Source: Hoylesella buccalis ATCC 35310
Lineage (GTDB): Bacteria; Bacteroidota; Bacteroidia; Bacteroidales; Bacteroidaceae
DNA length: 64,000 nt
Reading direction: 5' to 3'
Assembly: GCF_025151385.1 (NCBI RefSeq)
Contig: NZ_CP102287.1
Span: forward strand, 1,674,001 to 1,738,000
This document shows, in pieces, positions 44,794-53,102 of the stretch (the first letter of the stretch is position 1; every line of letters starts with the position of its first letter). The notes under the pieces were generated by a model. It was not told the origin of the DNA. It did no database searches and worked only from the letters and a program-made list of their open reading frames with translations. The translations under genes were made by a program, and so were the position numbers.

Positions 44794-46164
44794 ATGAAAT
44801 ATATTTATCATTATTTAATTATAGTAGGAATGTTGATTGGAATGATGTCATGTTCCTACACGGACTTGAAACCAACAGACAAAGTTGGAGATCATGAGAT
44901 ATTTAGCTCAGTATTTACACTTGAACAGGCTACCACTGGAATTTATGCAAAAATGTCCTTAAGAACAACACTCAATGTTAGTGCGATACTATCAGACGAT
45001 GTTTACAAAGGCGGACAAAATGGTGGCGCCGGTGACGACTCTTATCAATGGACCTATAGTGCTGCTACAGGTGACCACAATAACTTATGGTCTTCTTATT
45101 ATGGTGTCATCAATATGGCGAATCGTGTTCTTGAAGGTGCAAAAACCGTACAGACAAACAATCAAGTTGAAGAGAAAATTAAACAAAATTGCATTGGCAC
45201 TGCTCTATTTATTAGAGCATACACCTCTTTTGACTTATTACGATTTTTTGCAGATTTTGATAAAAAAGAAAATCTTGGCATACCTTATTCTAAGCAAAAA
45301 GTTGTTCTTGAAACACTCGGTCGTAACACTGTCGCAGAGTGCTATCAAGAAATGTCTAAAGATCTGGAAACAGCCATACCCTTATTATCTCAGGTTGTGC
45401 CAGAAACTCCTTGTTATGCGTCTCAGTTAGCAGCCAAAGCACTCTTAGCTCGCATCAATTTATATGCCCGAAACTATAACCAGGCCTATCAGTATGCAGC
45501 CGAAGTTCTTAACCAAAAACCTATAGTTGGCATCCAACAATACCCAAAAATTTGGTCTGATGAAACTAAAGACGAGATTATATTTGAACTTACACGACTA
45601 CCTGGTGAAGAAACGATAGGGACTTTGTTTTGGAGTGCTGATAACAGTAGCTCTTTCGAACCATCAACAGAACTTATTAAAAGTTATGACGAAAAAGACA
45701 TACGTCTTAAGACCTTTATTGGTGACGGTGTTGATCGTGATAATGTTCCTGTAAAACGAGTTAACAAATACAAGGGTACAAAAGAGAATGTAGGCTTATC
45801 GAACCAAAAAATGATACGATCATCAGAGATGCTTCTCATTATGGCTGAATGTAAGGCTATTTCAAACATCGCAGAGGCCAATAGCCTACTGAACCAACTG
45901 CGACGTGCTCGCATAAAAGACTGGTCGGATAAGAATTACTTAACGAAAGAAGAAATTTTACAAGAGATTCTTCTAGAAAGAAGAAGAGAATTGTGTTTTG
46001 AAGGTCACCGATTCTTTGATTTACGTAGATTCCACCTACCAATATATAAACCAATGATTAATAAGACACTAGATGTGGACAACATTCGTCGCATTATGCC
46101 TATCCCATTAGCAGAGATGCAAGGTAACAATGTTATAGCAAATCAACAAAATCCAGGATATTAA
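44794..46164 (+). CDS. SusD/RagB-family lipoprotein (partner of the broken susC)
   Basis: 456-residue surface lipoprotein (lipobox GMMSC, Cys about 20) with the SusD start LKPTDKVGDHEIFSSVFTLE, TPR-like helices (FIRAYTSFDLLRFFADFD), and the C-terminal signature RRRELCFEGHRFFDLRRF. It begins 13 bp after the native stop of the interrupted susC. It is intact, but its transporter is truncated, and the IS may also be polar on its expression. AT-rich like its partner. The substrate is unknown; nearby GH16 and GH97 genes are candidate partners. Confidence 0.92.
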   Translation: MKYIYHYLIIVGMLIGMMSCSYTDLKPTDKVGDHEIFSSVFTLEQATTGIYAKMSLRTTLNVSAILSDDVYKGGQNGGAGDDSYQWTYSAATGDHNNLWSSYYGVINMANRVLEGAKTVQTNNQVEEKIKQNCIGTALFIRAYTSFDLLRFFADFDKKENLGIPYSKQKVVLETLGRNTVAECYQEMSKDLETAIPLLSQVVPETPCYASQLAAKALLARINLYARNYNQAYQYAAEVLNQKPIVGIQQYPKIWSDETKDEIIFELTRLPGEETIGTLFWSADNSSSFEPSTELIKSYDEKDIRLKTFIGDGVDRDNVPVKRVNKYKGTKENVGLSNQKMIRSSEMLLIMAECKAISNIAEANSLLNQLRRARIKDWSDKNYLTKEEILQEILLERRRELCFEGHRFFDLRRFHLPIYKPMINKTLDVDNIRRIMPIPLAEMQGNNVIANQQNPGY

Positions 46165-46232
46165 TCAGTTGTTTTTTACCATATGGCTCAAATTGCAGGC
46201 TGATTTTATTCGGAATATTCAAGAAGTTAATA

Positions 46233-46240
46233 TATCTTTG
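46233..46240 (+). promoter_or_regulatory. Orphan -7 promoter element
   Basis: TATCTTTG. The only starts after it give peptides of five or six residues before a stop, then the intron remnant begins, so the original downstream gene seems to be lost. Confidence 0.45.
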
Positions 46241-46309
46241 CCATGCAGTCTGAAACACAGTGAGAACTGCCATGAAACAACTGCATGAGTAATAGGATTG
46301 ATAAAGTAT

Positions 46310-46440
46310 ATCGAGTAGGAGGTAAACACTAATCACAGGTGTATATCTCCTACTTTCGTGTCCACCAACCTTCCACACCACCGTACATGCGGTTTCGCAT
46401 ACAGCGATTTCGTGCTTTCTCATCTCACAATGTGTGCCCA
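46310..46440 (-). mobile_element. Group II intron 3' remnant (domains V-VI)
   Basis: On the minus strand CGCTGTATGCG...CGCATGTACGGTGGTG forms a domain-V-like hairpin with a CGC triad, as in class C introns. A second hairpin then leads to the end CTCCTACTCGAT, resembling domain VI and the 3' splice end. No reverse-transcriptase frame is present, so only the tail of an intron remains. The class assignment is from memory of consensus structures. Confidence 0.6.
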
Positions 46441-46636
46441 TTTGTTTGCTAAGCTCTAGAAACTCGACTGACTGTTCTGAATTATTAGGAGGGTGGTTAA
46501 GTTTGCAATTTCATCCATGGTCAAATGAATTGTAGAAAGCTTCTATTCGTTAGGTAGATATTTACAGCTGGTTACCTTCAAATTTAACCTCAGGGTGAAC
46601 ATTCTTACATTGGTTATGTGATTCCTGCTATCAGGA

Positions 46637-46668
46637 GCTACAACGGATAAACCAAGTAAATATTATAT
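46637..46668. repeat. 32-bp direct repeat bracketing the AT-rich susCD block (right)
   Basis: Identical to 40014-40045. Confidence 0.92.
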
Positions 46669-47066
46669 GTATCATTAGGCTACCCATCCCACCGTGCACG
46701 CAAAGATAGCCCCTGCCGCTTTGTTCACATTTGTGACATGCTCGGTAACAATGAGCAGGAATCCAAAAAGCAATATACCAGCGATTACAAGAGTGATGTT
46801 ATATAATAAGGTAGGAAGATGAATTGGTCAACCTGATATTTAGCGTGCTGTTCACCTTAAAGTTACAAAACGACCCAAAGGCCAACAAGCAAGACATATT
46901 TTATTTCTGTGAACAAAAAACTTTGCTCAATAAGGATTCCGCGATTGCTGGCAACAGCAAACTGTTGATGAAAAAAGTAGGTCATACAGAAGTTGCACGT
47001 TTCGACTGGATATGAAATATGATTAAATTGTTTCCTGATAGCTTTTTTCTACTGCTGTTTTTTTTC

Positions 47067-47074
47067 TATCTTTG
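47067..47074 (+). promoter_or_regulatory. -7 promoter element of the hybrid sensor gene
   Basis: TATCTTTG, 24 bp before the start codon; preceded by a T-rich tract without a clear -33 box. Confidence 0.6.
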
Positions 47075-47097
47075 CAGCATTACGAAGCTATGACACC

Positions 47098-49830
47098 ATG
47101 AAGAATTTTCTATATCTATGGCTATTTTTATTGCTGCTCACCTCCTGTCAACAGCAACCCCGCAAGTTTGTCATTGGTGTTTCGCAGTGCAGTATCGACA
47201 TTTGGAGAGACAAACTCAACCGGGAATTGAAGACGAGCGAATATTTCAACGACTCCATAGAAGTGCGTCTGGCTTCGGCCAACGACGACAGCAAGAAGCA
47301 AATCGCACAAATCGACAAGTTTGTAGACGATGGTGTAGACCTGCTCATCGTGGCTCCCAACCAATACACATCTATCATCCATGCCGTGAATCGTGCTTAC
47401 GATAAGGGTATACCTGTGATACTTTTCGATCGCAAGGTGGACACCGACAAATACACCGCCTTTATCGGAGGCGACAATTACAACATGGGCAAGACGATGG
47501 GACAGTTCATAGCCCGGCAGCTCAAGGGACAGGGACGTGTGGTGGAAATCCGTGGACTTGATGGCTCGTCGCCCGCTGAGGAACGTCATCGCGGATTTGT
47601 AGACGGACTGAAAGCTTTCCCCGGTGTGCAGCTGGTGGCTTCGGAGGCCGGCAACTGGAAAGAGGAAAGTGCCATCGATGCCATGAACCGCATCCTGCGG
47701 AAGACCCGCAATTTCGACTATGTGTTTGGACAGAACGACCGCATGGCGTGGGGTGCCTACATAGCACTGAAGCAGCACGGACTGGAACAACAGGTGAAAT
47801 TCACTGGCATCGACGGCATGGCCACAAAAGGTGGCGGGCTCGAACTGGTGCGCGACGGCCTGTTTGAGGCATCCTATCTCTACCCCACCAAGGGCGATGA
47901 GGTCATTGCGCTGGCCATGAGAATACTACGCGGACAGCCGTTCAAGCGAGAGAATCCGCTCACAACGACGATTGTCACCAGCGATAATGCCGAACTGCTG
48001 CTCATGCAGGCCAAAGACATGGAACGGCAGAATGCCAACCTCGACATCATGCACAAAAAAGTAGACTCCTACTTCAATCAGTACACCATGCAACGATGGT
48101 TTATCGCAGTGCTCGTCGGTGCATTGGCGCTCATCGCTATCGCCATCCTCGTGACTTATCGAGCCTACCTTTCCAAGGCCAGACTCAGTACACAGCTGTC
48201 CGATAGTAACCATGAGTTGCAGCGGCTGAACGACGAGGTAAAAGCCATGACGCAGGCACAACTCACGTTTTTCACCAACGTGAGCCATGAGTTGCGTACG
48301 CCCCTCACCCTCATTGCCGACCCAGTGGACCGCCTGTTGGAAAACGGTAAAACGGATGACAACGGCCACAAAATGCTCCGGATGGTGCAACGCAACGTAC
48401 ATGTGTTGATGCAGCTGGTTAATGAAATTCTCGATTTCCGCAAGGTGCAGAATGGCAAGATGACACTTCGCCTTACGCGCTTCTCGCTTGGCACAGCCTT
48501 GCATGAATGGTGTAGAGCCTTTGCATCGGTTGCCGAAAATGCTAATATCAGCTTGAAGACAGAAAGCGATATTGGCGATGACGATATGATTATCGCCGAT
48601 GAGGAAAAACTCAACCACCTCTATCTCAATCTCATGAGCAATGCCCTGAAGTACACGCCCGCTGGCGGAACGATTACCACGACGCTCGGCCGCGAGGGCG
48701 ACCGCTATGTCATTCGTGTGGAAGACACGGGCGTGGGCATCGAGGAAAAAGATATTGCAAAGATATTCGAGCGATTCTATCAGGGACGAAAAGCCTCCGG
48801 TGGTACCGGCATCGGTCTTGCTTTGGTCAAGGCCTTTGCCGAACTGCATCATGGTGAGGTAAGCGCGGAGAGCGAGAAAGGGCGGGGCACCTGCTTCACG
48901 GTGAAACTTCCCATACGGCAGGAGGGTGCGGTCGAGGAGTCGTCGGCACGGGCCGCATCGGTCGAGGTGGCAGCTGGACAGTATGTCGGGACACAGGTCA
49001 ATACGGAACGCCACACGGACGATGTGGTGTCGGCCGAAGAAACCGACAAGCCCGAAATTCTGGTCATTGACGACAACAACGACGTGCGCGCCTATCTGCG
49101 GTCAGTATTGAAGGATCAATACCATGTGAGCGAAGCCGTAGATGGCAGGAGTGGACTTGTTTTGGCGCGCAGGGTTGTGCCGGATATTGTAGTGTGCGAC
49201 GTGATGATGCCGGTGATGGACGGACTGACTTTCACGCGCGAACTGAAAACGCACACCGCCACCAGCCACATTCCTGTCATTCTGCTCACGGCGCGGTCGC
49301 TCAACGAACAGATGGCTGAAGGGTACGAAACGGGAGCCGATTCGTATATCACCAAGCCGTTCAGCGCCAAAGTGCTGTTGGCCCGCATCAGCAACCTGCT
49401 GAAAAATCGTGCGCAGTTGCGACAGTTGTTTGCCAACGGCGAAGCGCAGACTTCTGTTCCAAACACAGCTCCTGATGGTACGACGACGTCATCAGGTTCC
49501 GTCTTGGGCGACAGAGACAAAACGTTCATCGCCCGTCTGCGCGACATTATTCAACAAAACCTTCACAACTCAGACCTCAATGTGGAACAAATCGGTGAGG
49601 AAATCGGACTGAGCCGGGTGCAGCTCTACCGCAAAGTGAAGGCGCTCACGGGTCACTCACCTGTTGAACTTCTCCGCACCACCCGCCTGCAACGGGGTCG
49701 GAAACTTCTCGAAACCACTGACCAAACTGTCTCGGAAGTGGCTTATGCCGTAGGATTCACTTCCCCCTCTTATTTCACCAAATGTTTCAAAGACGAGTTT
49801 AACATCAGTCCAAGCGAACTTAACGGCTGA
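47098..49830 (+). CDS. Hybrid two-component system sensor/regulator (fructan locus)
   Basis: 910-residue one-polypeptide phosphorelay. An N-terminal signal is followed by a periplasmic LacI/ribose-binding-type domain (about 22-310; FVIGVSQCSIDIW, VDLLIVAPNQY, IGGDNYNMGKTMG) and a transmembrane helix near residue 335. Next come HisKA with phospho-His in FFTNVSHELRTPLTLI, a HATPase (NHLYLNLMSNALKYTP, DTGVGIEEKD, GGTGIGLALV), a receiver (ILVIDDNNDVRAY, phospho-Asp in VVCDVMMPVMDG) and an AraC-type HTH at the C-terminus. This sugar-binding-domain type matches the fructose-sensing regulator BT1754 of the B. thetaiotaomicron fructan locus. It lies directly upstream of a fructan PUL it probably activates. 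Confidence 0.93.
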   Translation: MKNFLYLWLFLLLLTSCQQQPRKFVIGVSQCSIDIWRDKLNRELKTSEYFNDSIEVRLASANDDSKKQIAQIDKFVDDGVDLLIVAPNQYTSIIHAVNRAYDKGIPVILFDRKVDTDKYTAFIGGDNYNMGKTMGQFIARQLKGQGRVVEIRGLDGSSPAEERHRGFVDGLKAFPGVQLVASEAGNWKEESAIDAMNRILRKTRNFDYVFGQNDRMAWGAYIALKQHGLEQQVKFTGIDGMATKGGGLELVRDGLFEASYLYPTKGDEVIALAMRILRGQPFKRENPLTTTIVTSDNAELLLMQAKDMERQNANLDIMHKKVDSYFNQYTMQRWFIAVLVGALALIAIAILVTYRAYLSKARLSTQLSDSNHELQRLNDEVKAMTQAQLTFFTNVSHELRTPLTLIADPVDRLLENGKTDDNGHKMLRMVQRNVHVLMQLVNEILDFRKVQNGKMTLRLTRFSLGTALHEWCRAFASVAENANISLKTESDIGDDDMIIADEEKLNHLYLNLMSNALKYTPAGGTITTTLGREGDRYVIRVEDTGVGIEEKDIAKIFERFYQGRKASGGTGIGLALVKAFAELHHGEVSAESEKGRGTCFTVKLPIRQEGAVEESSARAASVEVAAGQYVGTQVNTERHTDDVVSAEETDKPEILVIDDNNDVRAYLRSVLKDQYHVSEAVDGRSGLVLARRVVPDIVVCDVMMPVMDGLTFTRELKTHTATSHIPVILLTARSLNEQMAEGYETGADSYITKPFSAKVLLARISNLLKNRAQLRQLFANGEAQTSVPNTAPDGTTTSSGSVLGDRDKTFIARLRDIIQQNLHNSDLNVEQIGEEIGLSRVQLYRKVKALTGHSPVELLRTTRLQRGRKLLETTDQTVSEVAYAVGFTSPSYFTKCFKDEFNISPSELNG

Positions 49831-49866
49831 GTCTACCTCAAACCTATCATAGCCACTGGCTACTGT

Positions 49867-49933
49867 AATTTTCGTTCATTTGCTCCAAATAATGTTACAT
49901 GAAACATATTTTGGGGACAGATGAACGAAAATT
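49867..49933. promoter_or_regulatory. Inverted repeat upstream of fructan susC, candidate regulator site
   Basis: AATTTTCGTTCAT (49867-49879) and its exact complement ATGAACGAAAATT (49921-49933) are separated by 41 bp. They lie in the 175-bp gap between the sensor gene and susC, upstream of a -7 element. They may be paired half-sites for the AraC-type domain of the sensor. Confidence 0.5.
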
Positions 49934-49959
49934 TTATGTACACGATGGTTATTGTGGTA

Positions 49960-49967
49960 TAAATTTG
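49960..49967 (+). promoter_or_regulatory. -7 promoter element of the fructan operon
   Basis: TAAATTTG fits TAnnTTTG, 39 bp before the susC start. No good -33 box, as expected for an activated promoter. Confidence 0.5.
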
Positions 49968-50005
49968 CTGCTGAAAACCAGATTACTAACAATAACAATT
50001 AATCA

Positions 50006-53000
50006 ATGGAAAACCTAAAAAGAATCCTATTGAGTTTTACACTCATCATGGCTTGTATGGTCGCCAGTGCTCAAAAAACTGTAGCTACCGGCACCATTGT
50101 TGACGAAAGCGGCTTAGGCGTTATCGGGGCTACGGTCATGGAAAAAAGTACCGCCAATGGAACAGTGACCGACCTGGACGGTAACTTTAAACTGGAAGTG
50201 AGACGAGGAGCAACGCTTGTGATTTCTTATATCGGTTATCAGACGATTGAACTTGCGGCCGCAGAAGGCATGAAAGTAACCCTTAAGGAAAATGTCAACG
50301 ACCTGAACGAGGTCATCGTGACCGGCTACACCACTCAACGCAAAGCCGATTTGACTGGTGCGGTGTCGGCAATGGATATGAAGGGTGCGATGAGCGAGGC
50401 CGACCCTAACGTTCTCAGTTCTATGCAGGGCAAACTCGCCGGTGTGGACATTGTGACCGATGCGGCTCCGGGCAGCGGCAGTAGTAGCATTCGTGTACGC
50501 GGTATGAGCACTATCAACGCCAACAACCCACTATATATTATAGATGGTGTGGCCACAACGGAGAATCTTAACTCCCTCAACCCCGCAGATATCGAGAGTA
50601 TTCAAGTATTGAAGGACGCCTCTTCGGCCTCTATCTACGGTAGCCGCGCTGCCAACGGTGTGATTATCATCACTACCAAGAAAGGCAAGGGTAACCGTTT
50701 GACTGTTAATGTGAACTACTCAGCTTCGTTGCAAACAATGGCCAAAACCTACGATATGCTCAACGCACAGCAATGGGGTGAAGCCTACTGGGCGGCCAAC
50801 AAGAATGCCGGTGTTGTGCCTTCGCATCCTTTCTATGGTTCCGGCGACACACCGAAACTGTTGTCTACGTTCGCTGACGGTACACCTGTGGCTGATACCG
50901 ATTGGCAGGATGAGGTTTACTCCTCAGCTTGGACTCACAACCTCAATGCCAGTGTGCAAAATTCTTCCGAGCGTGGCTCCATGCTGTTCAGTGGTAACTT
51001 CATCAATCAAGACGGTTTGATGAACGAGACCTTCTTCCGTCGCTATAGCGTTCGTGTGAACTCCGACTACAACATTTCCAAGTTTGTCAAAGTGGGAGAA
51101 AACCTCATGGTGAGCCGCTGGAATAATCGTGGATATGGTACACAAGACGACCGAGGCATCCCTTATACGGCCATGCGGCAACATCCGGCTATCCCAGTCT
51201 ATATGGCCGACGGCACGTTTGCCAATCCCATGAAGCTTGCTTCGAGCGACATTGCTAACCCCGTGCACGAGCTTTATAACGGTCGTGACAACGACAATGC
51301 CAGCTGGCGTATCTTCGGAAACGGCTATTTGGAGGTTTATCCCGTCAAGGGACTTACTCTGAAGAGCAATCTCGGCTACGAGCATGTGCAGTATAACAAC
51401 AAGACGCTGAATCGCAAGATGCAGCCCTCTGATATCACAAGTCTCAACCGTGCTTATGGTGAGGGAGATACTTGGACGTGGACCAATACGGCCAACTACA
51501 TCCTCGACCTGAACGACAAACACCACTTCAATTTCTTGTTTGGTACGGAAGCCATCAAGTATAAGTATGACAACATAGCGGCTTTCCGCAACCAGTTTGC
51601 CTTCGAGGATGTAGACTATATGCAGCTCGATGCCGGTGAGGGCACACAGACCAACGGTGGCGGACAGTCGGAATGGGCCTTGTTCTCTCTGTTTGGAAAG
51701 GTTGATTACAACTTCATGGACCGCTATCTGCTCTCCGCCACGCTGCGCAGGGACCAGACTTCACGGCTCCACAAGGACAACAATTCGGGCATATTCCCTG
51801 CTTTCAGCGCTGCCTGGCGCGTTTCAGAAGAAAACTTCTTCCCGAGGAATGAGGTGGTGAACGATTTGAAACTGCGTCTTGCATGGGGACAGAACGGCAA
51901 CTCTGCCATCTCTAACAACTACGCTTCCTACACCACTTATGCCTACGATCAAGGCAACGGAGCCTATGACCTTAACGGCACCAACAACCTGACAATGGCT
52001 GGATTGAAAGCAGCCGCTACCGGAAATAAGGATCTCAAATGGGAAACTACTACGCAAACCAACATCGGTTTCGACGCCAGTCTCTTTGACCAGACCCTCT
52101 CCATGACTTTCGATTACTACTGGAAGAACACCCGCGATATGCTCACCATTCCGCCAACACTTTCGGTTGCCGGCGAGAATGCAGCCATGTGGATGAACAC
52201 CGGTAATATGGAGAATCACGGATGGGAACTCAATCTTGGCTATCATTCGCCCAAATACGGTGATTTCAGTTGGGATGGCAATCTGAATTTATCCCAATAT
52301 AAGAATAAGGTAAAGAAGCTCAACGACTTTGTAAGCACCATAGGTGGTGACTTCCGACTGATCGAAGGTGAGCCTATGGGAGTGTACTACGGCTATATCT
52401 ACGATGGAATTTTCCAATCGGATGAGCAGGTGGCCAACCACGCCATACAGGAGGGCAAGGACACAGGCCGTATGATTTTCCGCGACCTTGACGGTAAAGG
52501 AAGCATCAACGAGGCCGACCGTACTATCATCGGCGACCCCAATCCCGACCTGTCGTTGGGTTTGAGCCTCGACTTCAACTACAAGAACTGGACGCTTAGC
52601 ACTTTCTTCTCGGGAGAATTCGGCTTCGACATCTACAACACCACGAAGCGACAATTGCTCTTCATGAGTTATGGCGGAACGAGCACCAACCGAAGTGCCG
52701 ATATTCTGAAAGCCTGGAGCACCAACAATACCAGCTCCGACATCCCCGCCCTCTCAGTTGTAGACAAGAACAATGAGATGCGCATGAGCAACTATTACAT
52801 AGAAGACGGCAGCTACCTGAAGATGAAATACATCAAGCTGGCCTATCGTTTCCCACAGTCTGTACTACAAGCACTCCACGCCACCGCATTGAGTGTTTAC
52901 GGCCAAATGGAAAACGTGTTCACCATAACTGGTTACGACGGTCTTGACCCCGAAGTGCCGATTGGCGGCTACGGCGCACGCATCGACATGGGACCATATC

Positions 53001-53044
53001 CCCGTTCGAGAACTTTCACGCTGGGCGTTAACCTCACTTTTTGA
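50006..53044 (+). CDS. SusC/RagA-family TonB-dependent receptor (fructan locus)
   Basis: 1012-residue outer-membrane importer for fructo-oligosaccharides. The signal peptide ends around MVASAQ, followed by the regulatory-like domain (GTIVDESGLGVIGATVMEKS), the plug start EVIVTGYTTQRKADLTGA, VLKDASSASIYGSRAANG, and a barrel ending RTFTLGVNLTF. Length is normal. It is the first gene of a probable seven-gene operon (susC, susD, DUF4960-like, two GH32, MFS, kinase) and follows the hybrid sensor. GC-rich codon use contrasts with the AT-rich susC at 40300. The fructan assignment comes from context. Confidence 0.93.
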   Translation: MENLKRILLSFTLIMACMVASAQKTVATGTIVDESGLGVIGATVMEKSTANGTVTDLDGNFKLEVRRGATLVISYIGYQTIELAAAEGMKVTLKENVNDLNEVIVTGYTTQRKADLTGAVSAMDMKGAMSEADPNVLSSMQGKLAGVDIVTDAAPGSGSSSIRVRGMSTINANNPLYIIDGVATTENLNSLNPADIESIQVLKDASSASIYGSRAANGVIIITTKKGKGNRLTVNVNYSASLQTMAKTYDMLNAQQWGEAYWAANKNAGVVPSHPFYGSGDTPKLLSTFADGTPVADTDWQDEVYSSAWTHNLNASVQNSSERGSMLFSGNFINQDGLMNETFFRRYSVRVNSDYNISKFVKVGENLMVSRWNNRGYGTQDDRGIPYTAMRQHPAIPVYMADGTFANPMKLASSDIANPVHELYNGRDNDNASWRIFGNGYLEVYPVKGLTLKSNLGYEHVQYNNKTLNRKMQPSDITSLNRAYGEGDTWTWTNTANYILDLNDKHHFNFLFGTEAIKYKYDNIAAFRNQFAFEDVDYMQLDAGEGTQTNGGGQSEWALFSLFGKVDYNFMDRYLLSATLRRDQTSRLHKDNNSGIFPAFSAAWRVSEENFFPRNEVVNDLKLRLAWGQNGNSAISNNYASYTTYAYDQGNGAYDLNGTNNLTMAGLKAAATGNKDLKWETTTQTNIGFDASLFDQTLSMTFDYYWKNTRDMLTIPPTLSVAGENAAMWMNTGNMENHGWELNLGYHSPKYGDFSWDGNLNLSQYKNKVKKLNDFVSTIGGDFRLIEGEPMGVYYGYIYDGIFQSDEQVANHAIQEGKDTGRMIFRDLDGKGSINEADRTIIGDPNPDLSLGLSLDFNYKNWTLSTFFSGEFGFDIYNTTKRQLLFMSYGGTSTNRSADILKAWSTNNTSSDIPALSVVDKNNEMRMSNYYIEDGSYLKMKYIKLAYRFPQSVLQALHATALSVYGQMENVFTITGYDGLDPEVPIGGYGARIDMGPYPRSRTFTLGVNLTF

Positions 53045-53102
53045 TTAAAGCAGAGGAATGAAAACATCAAGCAATAGACTAAAAACTAAAAACAGAAAGA
53101 CG

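Larger units (their letters stand above)
46165..47097. other. 933-bp gap with mobile-DNA remnants
   Basis: Contains an orphan -7 element (46233-46240) with no intact gene after it, a group II intron 3' remnant on the minus strand, and the right copy of the 32-bp direct repeat. The sensor-gene promoter is near its end. A 63-codon frame (46824-47015) has no recognisable features and is not called. Confidence 0.6.

Noticed and set aside
46824..47015. 63-codon plus-strand frame before the sensor gene
   Set aside because: No family resemblance, poor context among mobile-DNA remnants; not called as a gene.
47926..49014. 362-codon minus-strand frame opposite the hybrid sensor
   Set aside because: Shadow of the HisKA/HATPase region; no motifs of its own.
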